Shown here: positions 22,324 to 33,570 of the stretch, in pieces
Position numbering within the stretch: position 1 is the stretch's first letter
Layout of the letters: each line of letters begins with the position of its first letter
Assembly (NCBI GenBank): GCA_030512295.1
Contig: JAULSR010000004.1
Location: 2,604,001-2,668,000, forward strand
Reading direction: 5' to 3'
Origin: Bombardia bombarda
Taxonomy: Eukaryota; Ascomycota; Sordariomycetes; Sordariales; Lasiosphaeriaceae
Length of the DNA stretch: 64,000 nt
Position numbers and translations under genes: made by a program
The notes under the pieces: generated by a model
What the model saw: only the letters and a program-made list of their open reading frames with translations
Told to the model about the DNA's origin: nothing
Database searches by the model: none

Positions 22324-25300
22324 CTATCCCGTAAAGCCGTCGATCAACTCCAGCAAACGCTTTTTGTTTGCTGGAGCCATGTATACAGTCAAGTCTCTCA
22401 AAGAGAACTTGCCTCGGCGTCGGTTGACTAATGGCTCAAGCCTTATCTGTAGACCCACGGAACCGGATTGACCAGATATCTCTATTGCAGGCATTTGGGC
22501 GTCAGGAAAATCTTCTCCAAGACTCTTCATATCCACTGAGTCCCCCGAATCTCCGCTAGCCACTGCCCAGTGATAACCTCTCATGATTCCGGTAGTAGCA
22601 ATGATACCAAACCAGACGTTGGGGTTTGCACCATTCTCAAGCCATAATTCCGTTGCTTTCCACCTCCGATCTTCAGCAAAATTCTCATCGAAGAAAGTAT
22701 TTGGGAGGTGTACGAGTTGGAGTAGTAGAACGAACCAAATTGATACATCTCGGCTTTTTTTTTCAGACTCATCCCCCCACTCTTTGCATTCGTAAGTCGC
22801 ATATGGAGATCCACCATGTTTAAAGAATTCCTCGAGAATGGGTATGTGTAAAGAACTCTGATCCGCGGAGTCCAATGTTATGATGACCCTGACGACAGCA
22901 GAAATAATATCCGATTCGGTTATCACACAATCTTGACGTAGACTGCCTTGGTATTTTTGTTGGAGCATCCATATGAAGAACCCATGGACACCAGCCGAGA
23001 TGGATATATCGATGACTTTCAAGTCGTTCAGAGCTGTCCGGTTTTGGTCGTGAAAGGCCTTCATCAGTCTAAATAGAGGCTCGAAATCATGTTTCGGAGA
23101 TAGCTGTCGTACGTTGCAAAAAACTTGGTATACATCCCTGAAGCTGAGAGGAGAGTCTCTATCTGCTAGGCGCATCCATGTCATAGCTTGAGTGACTTGA
23201 TAGTCGTTGATATGGAATTGATCCTTTGCCTGCGGGAAAACATATCGTCGTATGAACTCTGGAATTGATATGTGCGTAAACTTGACCATGTCCTTGTTTT
23301 CGTCGACCTCGACAAGTCCGTTGCATCGTGCAAGAATACTGTGAGATGTGCTTTCGCGACTTATATGGGAAGACTCGGACGCAGACATCGAATCGAAGTT
23401 TTTTTTCTGATCCAAGGCAGTAAATAGCAAGCCAATACTGGATAATGTGCATTCGGGTGAAACTCTCAACGAACGTCTTGTAGACTCAAAGAAGAAGTTG
23501 GGACCAATAGGCTCGAGCATTGCAGAACTATGCCCAATTGCGTACAGTTTTACGCCGCCTCTATATGCGGATTGGGAAAAGCGTCGATCAAAGTTGTCCC
23601 AAGATTCTACTATATCATCATCCGAAATAGGAATATCGAGGCGACGCATCAAAATTGCGAGTAACCACATGGCCGAGGTTTTGTGTGGCGCATCAATGCT
23701 GTTAAAGATGTGCTTTAAGAAGTCGTCCAATTCCTCTGGTGCTGTTTCGACACGATTTTCGATCATCGCAAGGGAGTCATGTTTCTCCAAACCACGCTCG
23801 ATTTGCTTGAGCACGAGTGCTACCCAAAGAAAAACACCCTCAGCCCTTTTAGTGAGACGAGTGATGAGCTGGGTGCATCTCCATTCGTCAAGTCCCTGTA
23901 GTACGCCAAACCGGGGATGGCGGAGGAGTCTTGACTCCACAAGCCTTCGGATATCCATCTTGGTGAGTGTGTGAAGTCGCAACCTCTGTTGGGGGTCAAG
24001 CATGTCTGTAAATGGTGGCAACTCCCGACTCGAAACACAGATCTTGATTCTCGATGATGAAGCTTGTGTCCATTCTAGAATGTTCTTCACAAGTCGCCCA
24101 TGTGTAGGGTTCGTTCCGGAGTCGTCGAACTCGTCAAGGCCATCTATGAAGAAGCAGGCTCGGAGATCCTGAGACAATCCGTTGAACAAAGTCGAATCCG
24201 TAACGAGTAGTTTGAAGGCATCCTGGATGTCTTTCATGTCGATATCAGGCAGTCTTCCCGTCTTTGCAAAGACGGGAGGATTCCAAAATTTCCCCAAGAC
24301 TTTTTGGATGAGTTGCGGGATGCTTTTCAAAACCTCATAAAGCAGATGCCGTCTCAGTCCAAAGAGATTCTTCTGCTGGTTGTTCACTCCAAACTTCCAA
24401 AAGAAGAATTTGGCCACGACGAGCATATTGCTCCCTGCCCACGTCTTCAGAAGTTCTTCACTCCTTGTATGGTTGCATAGAAACTTCATGAGCGTCGACT
24501 TGCCCGCTCCGGGCTTCCCGGAAATATGGAAAACACCGGATCCCGACTTTAGCCATTCACAGAAGGTAGTGGCTGCGGCTTCGCACTCCTTATCAACCTC
24601 GGACTCTTCACCACTCTTGAATATCCACTCAAATGTTGTGGGCTCAGCCTCAGCTACATCGCCATATCTCTCGTTTAGGATTGGAAGGTATAGGCTTTGT
24701 AGCACCAACTCCTTATTAATTGCTGCTTCTGGAGATGAAACTAGCGACCGTAACTCTTCAAGGTGCTTGCCGATAGTTTCAGATTCCACTTCTAGCTTCT
24801 GGTTTAGGCTCTTGGCAGCTTTTCCAAGATCGGACTGGGCGATGCCGAGCTCTTCAAGCCTTGTGAGTACAGTCTGGAGATCCGTTCTGCTCGGCCGGTC
24901 GGTCAACTCGTCGGTAAGCTGCATTATAATACGAAGTAAGTCACTTTTGGGATGAAATACCGAATGTTGGTGGTGAGCTCCAAGGATACCTGTTTCCAAT
25001 GGCTATCGAGCTGAGCTTGTAATTTGATAATCTTGGACCTATATCTCGAGGCCCGGCCAAATCCATACATCACTTCACGAGAACTCCCCGGTTTGACCTC
25101 ACACTTCTTTAGGATGTCATACAATTTGGAGCAGTTGTCCTTGATCTCCTTGTGTTTCTGTGATGAGAAACCGCTACTGTCAAGAGCTTTCTTCAGTGCT
25201 GCGGACTGCTCTTCCAGTATCTTATTGTCGCTGCTTGATCCCCCATCAAAGAAGTCCTTGGCGGTGGAGGCAGATTTTATCGCCAGGTCCACGAGACTGA

Positions 25301-25340
25301 GGATGTTGCACGCGAGACTAAGGGCTGATAGAGGATCCAT
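22324..25340 (-). CDS. STAND NTPase with NACHT domain (NLR-like)
   Basis: Predicted intracellular signalling ATPase of the fungal NOD-like receptor group, involved in non-self recognition or heterokaryon incompatibility in characterised members. Two exons (25340-24990 and 24918-22324, GTATCC donor, AATGCAG acceptor) give 981 residues. The N-terminal start MDPLSALSLACNILSLVDLAIK is the hallmark of the fungal STAND N-terminal helical domain (PF17107/PF17111 type), followed by a coiled region. NACHT: Walker A GKPGAGKS at about residues 251-258, Walker B FFIDGLDEFDD at about 373-383, and the sensor-like KICVSSRELPPF. A winged-helix/DUF7791-type region follows (KRAEGVFLWVALVLKQIERG, then KFTHISIPEFIRR). 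There are no WD40, ankyrin or TPR repeats at the C-terminus; instead there is a helical region without recognised repeats. Confidence 0.92.
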
Positions 25341-26194
25341 GGCCGTGGCCGTCGTCAGGGCAAGGTGTGAAGCTCAATTCGAACGTCTCAGTTCAAGTGA
25401 AAAAGGTCTGGTAGCTCTGTGATAGGGATAAGTCAAGTAGCACGAGGACGTTGCTCGAAGAAAGCAAAACTCAGCAGTGAGCGATTTGACGGAGCGGGGT
25501 TGCTGCCCGACAGGAGAAGCGTACCTAACGACTGAGACGGAATTGATTGGCACGAGACGCTGGCCTGGGGCGCGGCCACTATTGTTAATCCAACTGTGTA
25601 TAGCCCGATTCAGCTGAATGCATTGTGACCACACGAATTAGGTATCTTACTGGTCTAGAATAGGTACCGAGCTTCTTTCCCCAAGTACATGTCTCATCCT
25701 CTTGACAGACCTTGAGCAGATAGCGAATCCATCTAAAACCGACTGGATCTTGCATAGGCAGCTTCAAGTTGACAACGTCCCGAAAGCCGGGTTATATTAG
25801 CCTGAACAAAGCTCAAAGTCGTTTGTGTATGTACAAAGTCTCGGACACGGGCGGCGGGGACATATTGCTGCAAATGTCCGGTTTTACTAGGTATGTAATA
25901 TGGGCTACCGTTTTCCAGGATATAGAATGACGCGGTGATGCAGGCTGATCTCATGCCAAGAGAAGCTTTCTGTCTTGACAGCGTACATGTACGACATGTC
26001 TCTTCTCAAAGAGTGGATACTTATTATACCTACATATCCCCGTCCCTTTATCATCAGAGGCAAAAGGCGGGCAGAGACAGCTCGGTATTACAAAGTAGAT
26101 TATTATATCTTGCTCTCTTCAACCCTTACCCTCTACTTGGGCTGAGCTCAACAAACTCAGACCAACCGCCATCATCCCTCATTCCAACTCTACG
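25341..26194. other. Divergent promoter region between STAND and LysM genes
   Basis: 854 bp separating two divergently transcribed genes. There is a weak TATA-like ttatatc near 26101, about 90 bp before the LysM start. No other gene is seen. Confidence 0.5.
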
Positions 26195-26920
26195 ATGCGA
26201 GTCCTCGCCCTACTACCTCGCATCCTAACCGCACTCACCCTCCTCACCACTCCAGTCCTCACAGCGTCAACACCAGCTGCCTGCACCCGCCTCATCACCG
26301 CCCGGCCCGGTGACACCTGCGCCTCCATCGCCGCCGCAGCCGGCATCACCGTAGCTCAATTCATCCGCGGTAACCTCGGCATTGCGACGTGCAGCAGCCT
26401 CACTGCGGGTAGCCAGTATTGCGTTGACCCATCCTTCCTGGCGACAGCGACAGCGACCACGTTCACCCCAACAAAGCTATCAACCTCTACGATCTCTTTG
26501 CCAACAACCACACCCCTCCAAGTCACCCCCGACGGCCAATGCGGCAACGGACTCACCTGTCTCGGCTCCACCTTTGGCCAGTGCTGCTCAGCCCATGGCT
26601 GGTGCGGGCGCACAAGCGACCACTGCGGCGACGGCTGCTTGATTGACTTTGGTCTCTGCGGGGAGGCGGGGATCGTGCCCTCGTCCAGTTCGTCTAGTCC
26701 AGTATCGACAACAATGGCAACGGCAGGGAGTCCAGGAGCAGGGACGGTAGTCGTGACACAGACGCAGCGTAGCGTTGTCTTCACGACCTCGACGGTTACC
26801 ACCATCAAGACCATCACCATTACCAACGCAGCGCAATGCTCTACACTTTTGCGCACGACAAGTGGTGTCTTGCCGAGGGAGACGGTTGGAGGTGAATCTG
26901 GACAAATGCATGGTGGTTAG
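26195..26920 (+). CDS. Secreted LysM plus CBM18 chitin-binding protein
   Basis: Secreted lectin predicted to bind chitin or peptidoglycan-type glycans. Single exon, 241 residues. A signal peptide covers about residues 1-24. A LysM domain occupies about 31-78 (ITARPGDTCASIAAAAGITV ... YCVD, with the usual GDTC and Asn-rich centre). A Thr/Ser/Pro linker follows. The hevein-type CBM18 domain is at about 112-155 (DGQCGNGLTC, GQCCSAHGWCG, DHCGDGC, FGLC), with all eight cysteines and the aromatic binding residues present. The C-terminus is a Ser/Thr-rich tail. There is no catalytic domain, so this is a lectin and not a chitinase. Characterised fungal LysM effectors sequester chitin oligomers or shield hyphae; that role here is an inference. 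Confidence 0.93.
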   Translation: MRVLALLPRILTALTLLTTPVLTASTPAACTRLITARPGDTCASIAAAAGITVAQFIRGNLGIATCSSLTAGSQYCVDPSFLATATATTFTPTKLSTSTISLPTTTPLQVTPDGQCGNGLTCLGSTFGQCCSAHGWCGRTSDHCGDGCLIDFGLCGEAGIVPSSSSSSPVSTTMATAGSPGAGTVVVTQTQRSVVFTTSTVTTIKTITITNAAQCSTLLRTTSGVLPRETVGGESGQMHGG

Positions 26921-27102
26921 CGGCACGAAGCTGTAAACAACAGGGAGAGTGGAACTAAGAAAGGACAATATCTATGTTACCTCGTTAATATGGTATAACA
27001 AATTCTCAAACAAACGCGCACCATGTCCATCTGATATCCATCCAGCAAGTCCCGAGCAAACCTATCCAAACCTCCAAGATTATAAGACTCACCTCTACTA
27101 AT

Positions 27103-28969
27103 CTACCTGTCATCCTCCTCCCGCCTCGTAATCCTCAACCAAAAGTCATTCGTGACCCACACCGCCGCGTTGCTGATCTCCATCGGCTTGACCGGATTGA
27201 CGATAGCAAAGTCATATCTCCTCAACATCTATTTTGTTCACGTTAGCAATGGACAACAGAGCCAGCAACTCTCCCATCCGCCCAGCCCGGCATTCAAGGG
27301 ACAAGAAGCAAGAACAAAGAAACCAACTCACCTCAACAAGCACCTTATTCACCTCCATCCACGCCAGATTCTTCCCCAAGCACTGATACTTGCCATACCC
27401 AAAATTCATATCCACCGCCCCCACCATCCCCTTCAGCCTCTCCCCTTTCTCTAACAGCCACCTCTCGGGCCTAAACACATCCGCATCCTCCCCAAACATC
27501 TCCCGACTCCGACAAATCCCCCACATATTCTGCCCGACCTGCGTGCCCCCCGGCAGCCAAAACCCATGGATCCTGTCCCCGCCCTCGGGCACCTGCTTGT
27601 CGTGCAGCGCCGTCGACGGCGGCCAGATGCGCAGGCCCTCGCGGATCACGGCCTGCAGATAGGGCATGGCCCGGCACTGGGCGTTGGTGACGGGCGCGCT
27701 GATCTTGCCGGAGGCGATGCCTTGGTCGATCTCGCGCGTGAGACGGCGCAGCGCGGATGGCGTGTTGATGAGATGCAGCAGCGTCATGCGGATCACGGTC
27801 GAGGTGGTCTCGGAGCCGGCAAGGATTTGCAGGAGGATATCGCTGATCAGCTCATCGCGCTTCATGCCGCGGTTGATGAAGGACTGCACGATATCGCGGC
27901 CGGGTTTGGCGTCGGGGGCGAGGCGCTTGTCGACGAATTCTGTCGCGAAGCTATTTGTAATCCATGTGAGCTGGTTGTTCTGGGCGCTGAAAGTGTAGGT
28001 AGGATAAGTGGTGCTGTGGCCTCCCTGCTTACCCCTGCATCCTGCCCATGCCAAACTCATCCTTCTCGTTGGGCATAAACTTCTTGAGCGGCCATCGGTC
28101 CTTCCACTTGTACAAGCCCGGAATCGTGGTAAACAGAACAATAAACGGCAGCGCTTGGTCCATCTGGTGGAGGTAGTCAAACATATCCTTGTCGTTCTTG
28201 AGGAAGCCAAAGGGCTCACCAAACGCAACCTCGGAGATCACGTCGAGCGGCAGGAATCCCACCCGGGTGCTGAACTCAATCAGCCTGCTCTCAGTAGCAG
28301 TGGAAATGTACTTCCTCTCCAGCAGGTCAATAAACACGCCGATGATCTTGTCGACGCTGATCTCAAAGCCGCCGTTCTCCATCCCGGCATACTAAAATAA
28401 ACATATTAGGTTTGTTGCCCTTCTTGAGATGAGGAGAGCAAGGAGGAACCTACCCCCGGGCCCATCTTCGCCTTTCGCTCCTTGTGCTTCTGCTCGTCAA
28501 CGAGGGAAAAGACGTGATCATGACCAGGTACCGCACGCGCGCCCTCATACCAGGGGCCTTTTGTAAAGGGCGAGCGGATTGCCGACAGCCTTTGCAGTGT
28601 CTCTGGATCAGAAAACATGACCTCATTCGGGCCAATCCTCACAAGCGGTCCTGTAGATGGGTATCGTCAGCTGCCGATGATTCTGTCTCCTGGGCTGGTG
28701 TGGTGCATCACCCCAGTGCGCGCGTACCATATTTCTTCGCCAAACCGTCCAAATAGAGGTGGTATCCTCCCTCATACACCTTCTTGACTTGGACGAGGGA
28801 CGTCAATGAGTTGAGAAACGGCCCCGGCACATGGCGAAGGCGGTGCCATTGGAGAAAGATGCGGACAATGGTGACTGCTAAGACTACAGCTCCCCCCTAG
28901 GACGAGGAGTCTGCCGGTTTGACCGACTTCCCCGAAGTTGGCGAGGCTCAAGTTGTCTAACAAAGCCAT
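27103..28969 (-). pseudogene. Cytochrome P450 (pisatin demethylase-like) with a one-base frameshift
   Basis: Membrane-anchored haem monooxygenase of the ER. Five exons fit (28969-28728, 28650-28454, 28391-28033, 27986-27332, 27228-27103), about 525 residues if one base is discounted. The I-helix is LAGSETTSTV, the ExxR motif lies in VIREGLRIWPP, the PERF-like motif is FRPERWL, and the haem loop FGYGKYQCLGKNLAW has the cysteine. The start MALLDNLSLANFGEVGQTGR runs to LLVLG and then shifts frame at a run of six G (28892-28897); the other frame continues as VVLAVTIVRIFLQWHRLRHV (anchor helix) and VPGPFLNSL. Dropping one G restores a standard P450 N-terminus. It is either a homopolymer error or a true frameshift in the membrane anchor. 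No other lesion is seen, and all haem and substrate-site motifs are intact. The substrate is unknown. Confidence 0.85.
28892..28897 (-). other. Frameshift point: six-base homopolymer in the P450 N-terminus
   Basis: Upstream the frame reads GRLLVLG; downstream the P450 anchor is in the +1 frame. Five instead of six bases in this run would restore one continuous frame. Confidence 0.75.
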
Positions 28970-29525
28970 TTTGAAACTCTGAAGACCGCGATGCGCATGC
29001 GACGGGTAGTTTTTCAGCAGGAGGAGAAACCTTTTTTCTCGAGGAAGTGGAGTGACGGATAAAAGACCAGCGCGACCCTGATGCGACTTCAGCAACCTCG
29101 TAAGCAGACCTCAAGGCAGTCAGCAAGTCTATTGCGGGGGTCGCACAAGTCGCCAAGTCGTTCGCATGTATTATTGGTAGATGGCTTCGATAAACAGGGC
29201 GTACGGAGTATGGGCGTACTCGCTTGAAGACTAGGTGCCCTGCCATGAACTTCAAGGACGGCATGTGCATGCCGTAGTGGGGTGAATGCGACCGCTACTT
29301 GTGTGTTGGTGATCCTTCGCTTGCCTCACTCCTTGCCAGACTGACGCTAATGCAAGCCGTGACTCTGAGTAGGGGTGAGAAACAGGGTTATGAGTTTAAT
29401 CAAGAGGCTTTAGCGTATTTTGACGACTCACTTGTCGACATCGTGAATTGTATGATGTTGTGAAAGGCTCGAATGAGGCGAGTGGTGACTGATGGTTTGG
29501 CCCTCGGAGAACATAAAGTAGGTAA
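28970..29525. other. Intergenic between P450 and HET genes
   Basis: 556 bp on the upstream side of the P450 gene and the downstream side of the HET gene. The open frames here lack domains. Confidence 0.5.
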
Positions 29526-31475
29526 TCAGTTATCAATCTCATCAAAGAACCGTTGGCGTGAGCTTTGTCGAGAGTTGTCGTCGATGAGTTCTACAGGCCG
29601 CAAAAGTGGACTGACTGGGGCTCGTCCGTCGAGATTGACCCTGCCGTCCTGTATTTCAATTACACTGCTTACGTCGCTTCCGTCGTTTCCATCGTCCGGG
29701 TTGGTAGCAACATTCAATCCATCCCATCTTGACCACGGTGTATCACTCAAAGTAACGATAATATTATGGTTGATTTCAACCGTGCTGCCTTCAATGGTCG
29801 AGACAGAAGCCGAGACCTGCAACATGGCTGCTTGATTGATCAAACTCCGGCTCGGAGTGTCGCCCCTGAAAAGTTTCTCACGGACTTTTTGGCCCGTATA
29901 GGAAAGAGAATGGGGGTAGGGCATGCTGTTCTTTATTGTCACAATCTCTCTCATGCTCATCCCTGTGTCGGCAGGTGCGGGAAAATCGGGCATGGGTACC
30001 TTCCAAGGGCTTTCGCCGTAGAGCATCACCCAAGGCTTGAGGTCGGTTGAGCCGCTAGAGGAATCGTGAAAACCACAGAAGAGCACAATCGGTGGTAGGT
30101 GATGACTTGACTTATGGTTGCGAAAAAGCACCAAGTACAGCTGGCCGGTGAACCATCGGTGTCCCTCTGTTAGGAACATGGTCCTACAATGGTCCCAAGA
30201 CGAAGGGAAAAGCGTCTCCGAGGGCCTGATACTCCGGCGTGGGTCAACAGACGTGACATATACGCGGTAGCTCGGGACGGCTATGATGGAAATGGCTATT
30301 GAATGGCGGAAATGAAAGGGAAGGCGAGAAATCTCAACCTGGCTCAGAGTCTTTGGTATATTCACCGATCTGGGAACTAGACCTAAGTCTAGGGCTGGTA
30401 TTTCGGGCGGAACTCGCTGACGGTCATGGAAAACAACATCGCTCCTATGGCGAATGAAGCCGTTGGGGGTCTTGAGAAGACGGATGGCTATCGTCTCTAC
30501 CTCTCCAGAAGGCCCGTAGCCAGCGGTACCTTGTCTGCAGTGAAGAAACATCAGGTAGTCGCCGTTTTCCCGATCACTTTGGAGGCTGGTCTGAAACTCG
30601 ACGCCGCGGTTTGTTATGGCCAATGAGCGGGTATTGTATTCGAGAGGGTCGTGAACATTCTCCAACAGATGACAATCGGAGAACTGTACGGGGGATCTAG
30701 CAAATATACCCTGGTAAGATTGGTGCCAGGGGTTTGGGCTTTCGTCGGACCAGGCAAAAAGGGATAAGTCGTTGGTGGTTAAGGCAATGGCCTCCTGCAA
30801 GCGGATGAAAGCCTTTCCGCCCTCGCCATAGATCATTGGCATGTTGACGTCAAAGATACCGAGTAAGCAGTATGCGGCATCCTCCACTCTCGTTGTTTGT
30901 CGCTTGGCTGCCCATCCCATTCTTCTTCCCACAGGCACCGTAGACAGAACAGAAGCGTCCACGAGAACGGAGCGATCAATGTTTGTGATGTTCACGAGCT
31001 GATCCATCAGCGACTGCTTTGATCCTATAAAATCCCAACGGTGGTTATAAAAGATGATCATTCGTGGGGCAACCAACTCCTGCAGCGTCCAGCCCCTAGT
31101 AAACCAACGACATCGCGACAAATTGAGGCGAATACCGGACCCGGAGCTATCCAAAAGATCGGACAGGTAAACATAGCAGACTTCGGCGTCCTGGTAGTAG
31201 CTGAACATGGAGTTGATGGCTTCTGATAGTTCAGCGCTGCTGCTCTTGTCGATGCAGCAAGAATCAATCCAGATGTATTTGCATCTGCTGATTTCGGCTG
31301 CGACGCGACAGGCTTGCTGCACCTTGGACCAGCCTCCTTTTCTTTTTGCTTCGTCGAGGGACTTCATGTCGTCGAAGGTCACCTCATCGGCCTCCCACGT
31401 GTGAGACAAAATGGCATATTTGTCGGGACGGGCGACCCTTTCTAGGGCGTAGGTGGTTGTATTGAGGAGCAACAT
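29526..31475 (-). CDS. HET-domain (heterokaryon incompatibility) protein
   Basis: Predicted cytosolic cell-death executor domain protein. I start at ATG 31475 because MLLLNTTTYALE is the canonical opening of the HET domain; an in-frame ATG 55 codons earlier would add an unlikely basic leader. That gives 649 residues, single exon. The HET domain (PF06985) covers about residues 1-230: YAILSHTWEADEVTFDDM, KYIWIDSCCIDKSSSAELSE, YQDAEVCYVYLSDL and RCRWFTRGWTLQELVAPR. The family's following block EDAAYCLLGIFDVNMPMIYG and EGGKAFIRLQEAI is present. The C-terminal 350 residues have no recognised repeat or NACHT domain. The gene is intact. In Neurospora and Podospora such proteins trigger incompatibility death; the partner here is unknown. 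Confidence 0.93.
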   Translation of the reverse strand: MLLLNTTTYALERVARPDKYAILSHTWEADEVTFDDMKSLDEAKRKGGWSKVQQACRVAAEISRCKYIWIDSCCIDKSSSAELSEAINSMFSYYQDAEVCYVYLSDLLDSSGSGIRLNLSRCRWFTRGWTLQELVAPRMIIFYNHRWDFIGSKQSLMDQLVNITNIDRSVLVDASVLSTVPVGRRMGWAAKRQTTRVEDAAYCLLGIFDVNMPMIYGEGGKAFIRLQEAIALTTNDLSLFAWSDESPNPWHQSYQGIFARSPVQFSDCHLLENVHDPLEYNTRSLAITNRGVEFQTSLQSDRENGDYLMFLHCRQGTAGYGPSGEVETIAIRLLKTPNGFIRHRSDVVFHDRQRVPPEIPALDLGLVPRSVNIPKTLSQVEISRLPFHFRHSIAISIIAVPSYRVYVTSVDPRRSIRPSETLFPSSWDHCRTMFLTEGHRWFTGQLYLVLFRNHKSSHHLPPIVLFCGFHDSSSGSTDLKPWVMLYGESPWKVPMPDFPAPADTGMSMREIVTIKNSMPYPHSLSYTGQKVREKLFRGDTPSRSLINQAAMLQVSASVSTIEGSTVEINHNIIVTLSDTPWSRWDGLNVATNPDDGNDGSDVSSVIEIQDGRVNLDGRAPVSPLLRPVELIDDNSRQSSRQRFFDEIDN

Positions 31476-31963
31476 TGAGGCGGATGGAAGCCTGGTGTTG
31501 TGTGCGGGCTGGCCTTGCGAATGCGACGACCAAGGAATTCGAGAAATGCGACAAGGTTGTGAGTGTATTTGTGAACGGCGCGTTGGAACTTGAAAGAGTG
31601 TGCAAGGATGAGAATGAGCTCGTTGGCGGCGCGGCGCCAAAGATGTCGCTTATCACATGGTGGGCTCAATACCTCAACCAGGCGCAGCAGCAAACGTAGT
31701 GAGAAGGAGCGATACTTGTTGCATTCAAACCACTGGCAACACTGGATGGTGCAGAATCCCCACCTGCATGCAAGTCATGACCAATGAGATGCAGGACACT
31801 GCCACACACCCAGCTCGAGATCGATTGGCAACACCCATCCAGAAACCAAGAGTGCCGGCCTGTGTACATCATTACATCATTCGTCGTGAAGCACAATAAC
31901 CTCGACTTCACACCCAACAACTCTTCACACGACTTTCTAGTCGTCTAAACTCCAGTGTTCTCT
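31476..31963. other. Intergenic between APH-fold kinase and HET genes
   Basis: 488 bp holding the HET promoter and the 3' flank of the APH-fold gene. No further gene is supported. Confidence 0.5.
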
Positions 31964-33570
31964 TCATACTTGGCAATACCTATCCTCCTCCTCCTTTTCC
32001 TGGTCCTCATCCTCCGAGTCCTCCACACCCAAAGCTTTCCTCTCAGTCCGATATGCCAAATAATCAGCCACCTTCCTCGCGACAAGCTCGGCGCGGCTCG
32101 GATCCTGCTTCATAAACTGCTGTATCCGAGAGTCGAGATTCCTCCGCCTCTCATCACCTAGCTGAGCCGCCGTGATGGCCGCTCCACGCCTGCGAGTCGC
32201 AAGAAGCTTTGACGGATGGAGTAACCGATTAAGATACCACCCAGAGACAAAGTCGATGTCCGTCCAGCTCTCCAGCGCCGAGCTGACCATCACGCCCCCG
32301 TTCTCATGAACATGCGCCCACTCCTTCGACAGCAGCTCATTCCCATACCTCGCCAGCTCTCTCTCGCGCACTATATCCCGAAACTCATCCAGCTTCTCAA
32401 CATACTCTATATACGGAAACTCCAACGTCAGAGCCGAAACCGGCTGGTTCGTAAGCCAAGTCGGCGGCGAGAAGAACTGCAGCGGCACGACCAGACTCCA
32501 CTCCCAGTCCAAAACAGCCACGATATCCAAATCATCATCCACCATCAGATTGTACTTCCTGAAATCACCATGCGCCAACACAAACGGGCCCAGGTCAAGC
32601 TCGCTCTTCAACCACCTCCTCTCGACAAAAGTCTCAAACTGATCAATGTGATACAGACTATCACTCCCATCCGCCTCGCTATACACATTGTTCCTCCCCA
32701 TCTTAAACGCATTATGCGCAAGTTGAATCAGCATCGCGACGTAGCCATTCGCCGACGCTAATGATCCGTCCTCGTAGTCGGCATAATCGGCCATGACGCG
32801 CAACGGGTGCAGGCCCTCAATCTCCTGCAGGTTGATGGCGTTGGAGATGGGCGCCTTCCTGACCTCGACGCCTCCTTTGCCGTCGGCGCTCGGGGCCAGC
32901 CGGCCAATTGCGGGGAACTCGAGACGGCGCAGCTGAATGAAAATGTCGGCCAGCTGAGTGTGCAAGTTCAGCTCCTGGGCCTTGGTGATGGATTTGAAGG
33001 GCACGTCGTTGAGGCTGCGCCCTTCGACATAGCCCAGGATCATGAATGATGCGACGCCATAGGGACCCTTTTCACGCGCGAGGGAGTAGGCGTGCAAGGG
33101 GGGGATGGGGATTGTTGTCTTTGCGGCGATTAGTCTGGGCGCTGGTCAGTGAGCTATTTTTGTGCTATTATTATTTTCCCCTCGTGTTTTGGGATAATAG
33201 CTACCCACTGCATCACGGCGACCTCGCTCTCTAGCTTGTCATACGCCGGCATGGCCAAATACGGCGAGAGGGGCACGCGCACCACCCAGCGATCCCCGCC
33301 CCTCTTCTTGCTGTTGTTAAAGCCGTCGCTGCTGCCATTGCTGCCGGTCACGTCATCGCCGCGACTTCTCCCAATCCCGATTCCAGCCGAGCCGCCGAAT
33401 TCGACAAAATAGCAGCTGTTGTAGCTCCCCCGATCAGGAGGCTTGAAGAAGGAACAGGGGTCGCCGCCATGGTACGAAGATGCGAGCCGGCAAATGTCGT
33501 CTTCATTGATGGATTCGATAAAATCTTGGCGGTTTTTGTGGACGCGAGCCTGGACGATGCGGTCTCGCAT
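31964..33570 (-). CDS. APH/choline-kinase-fold phosphotransferase
   Basis: Fungal protein of the aminoglycoside-phosphotransferase-like family (PF01636), usually small-molecule or protein kinases of unknown substrate. Two exons give 510 residues: 33570-33209 and 33134-31964, with donor GTGGGT and acceptor CGCCCAG. This junction restores the family sequence VMQLIAAKTTIPIPPLHAYS; an alternative donor three bases on fits less well. Motifs: N-lobe SYNSCYFVEF and RWVVRVPLSPYL (ATP-side Lys replaced by Arg in the VVRV strand), hinge FMILGYVEGRSL, the catalytic loop LAHGDFRKYNLMVD with HGD, and the metal-binding D in AVLDWEWS. The C-terminus is acidic (EDSEDEDQEKEEEDRY). The coding strand changes from C-rich to G-rich along its length. 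Confidence 0.9.
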
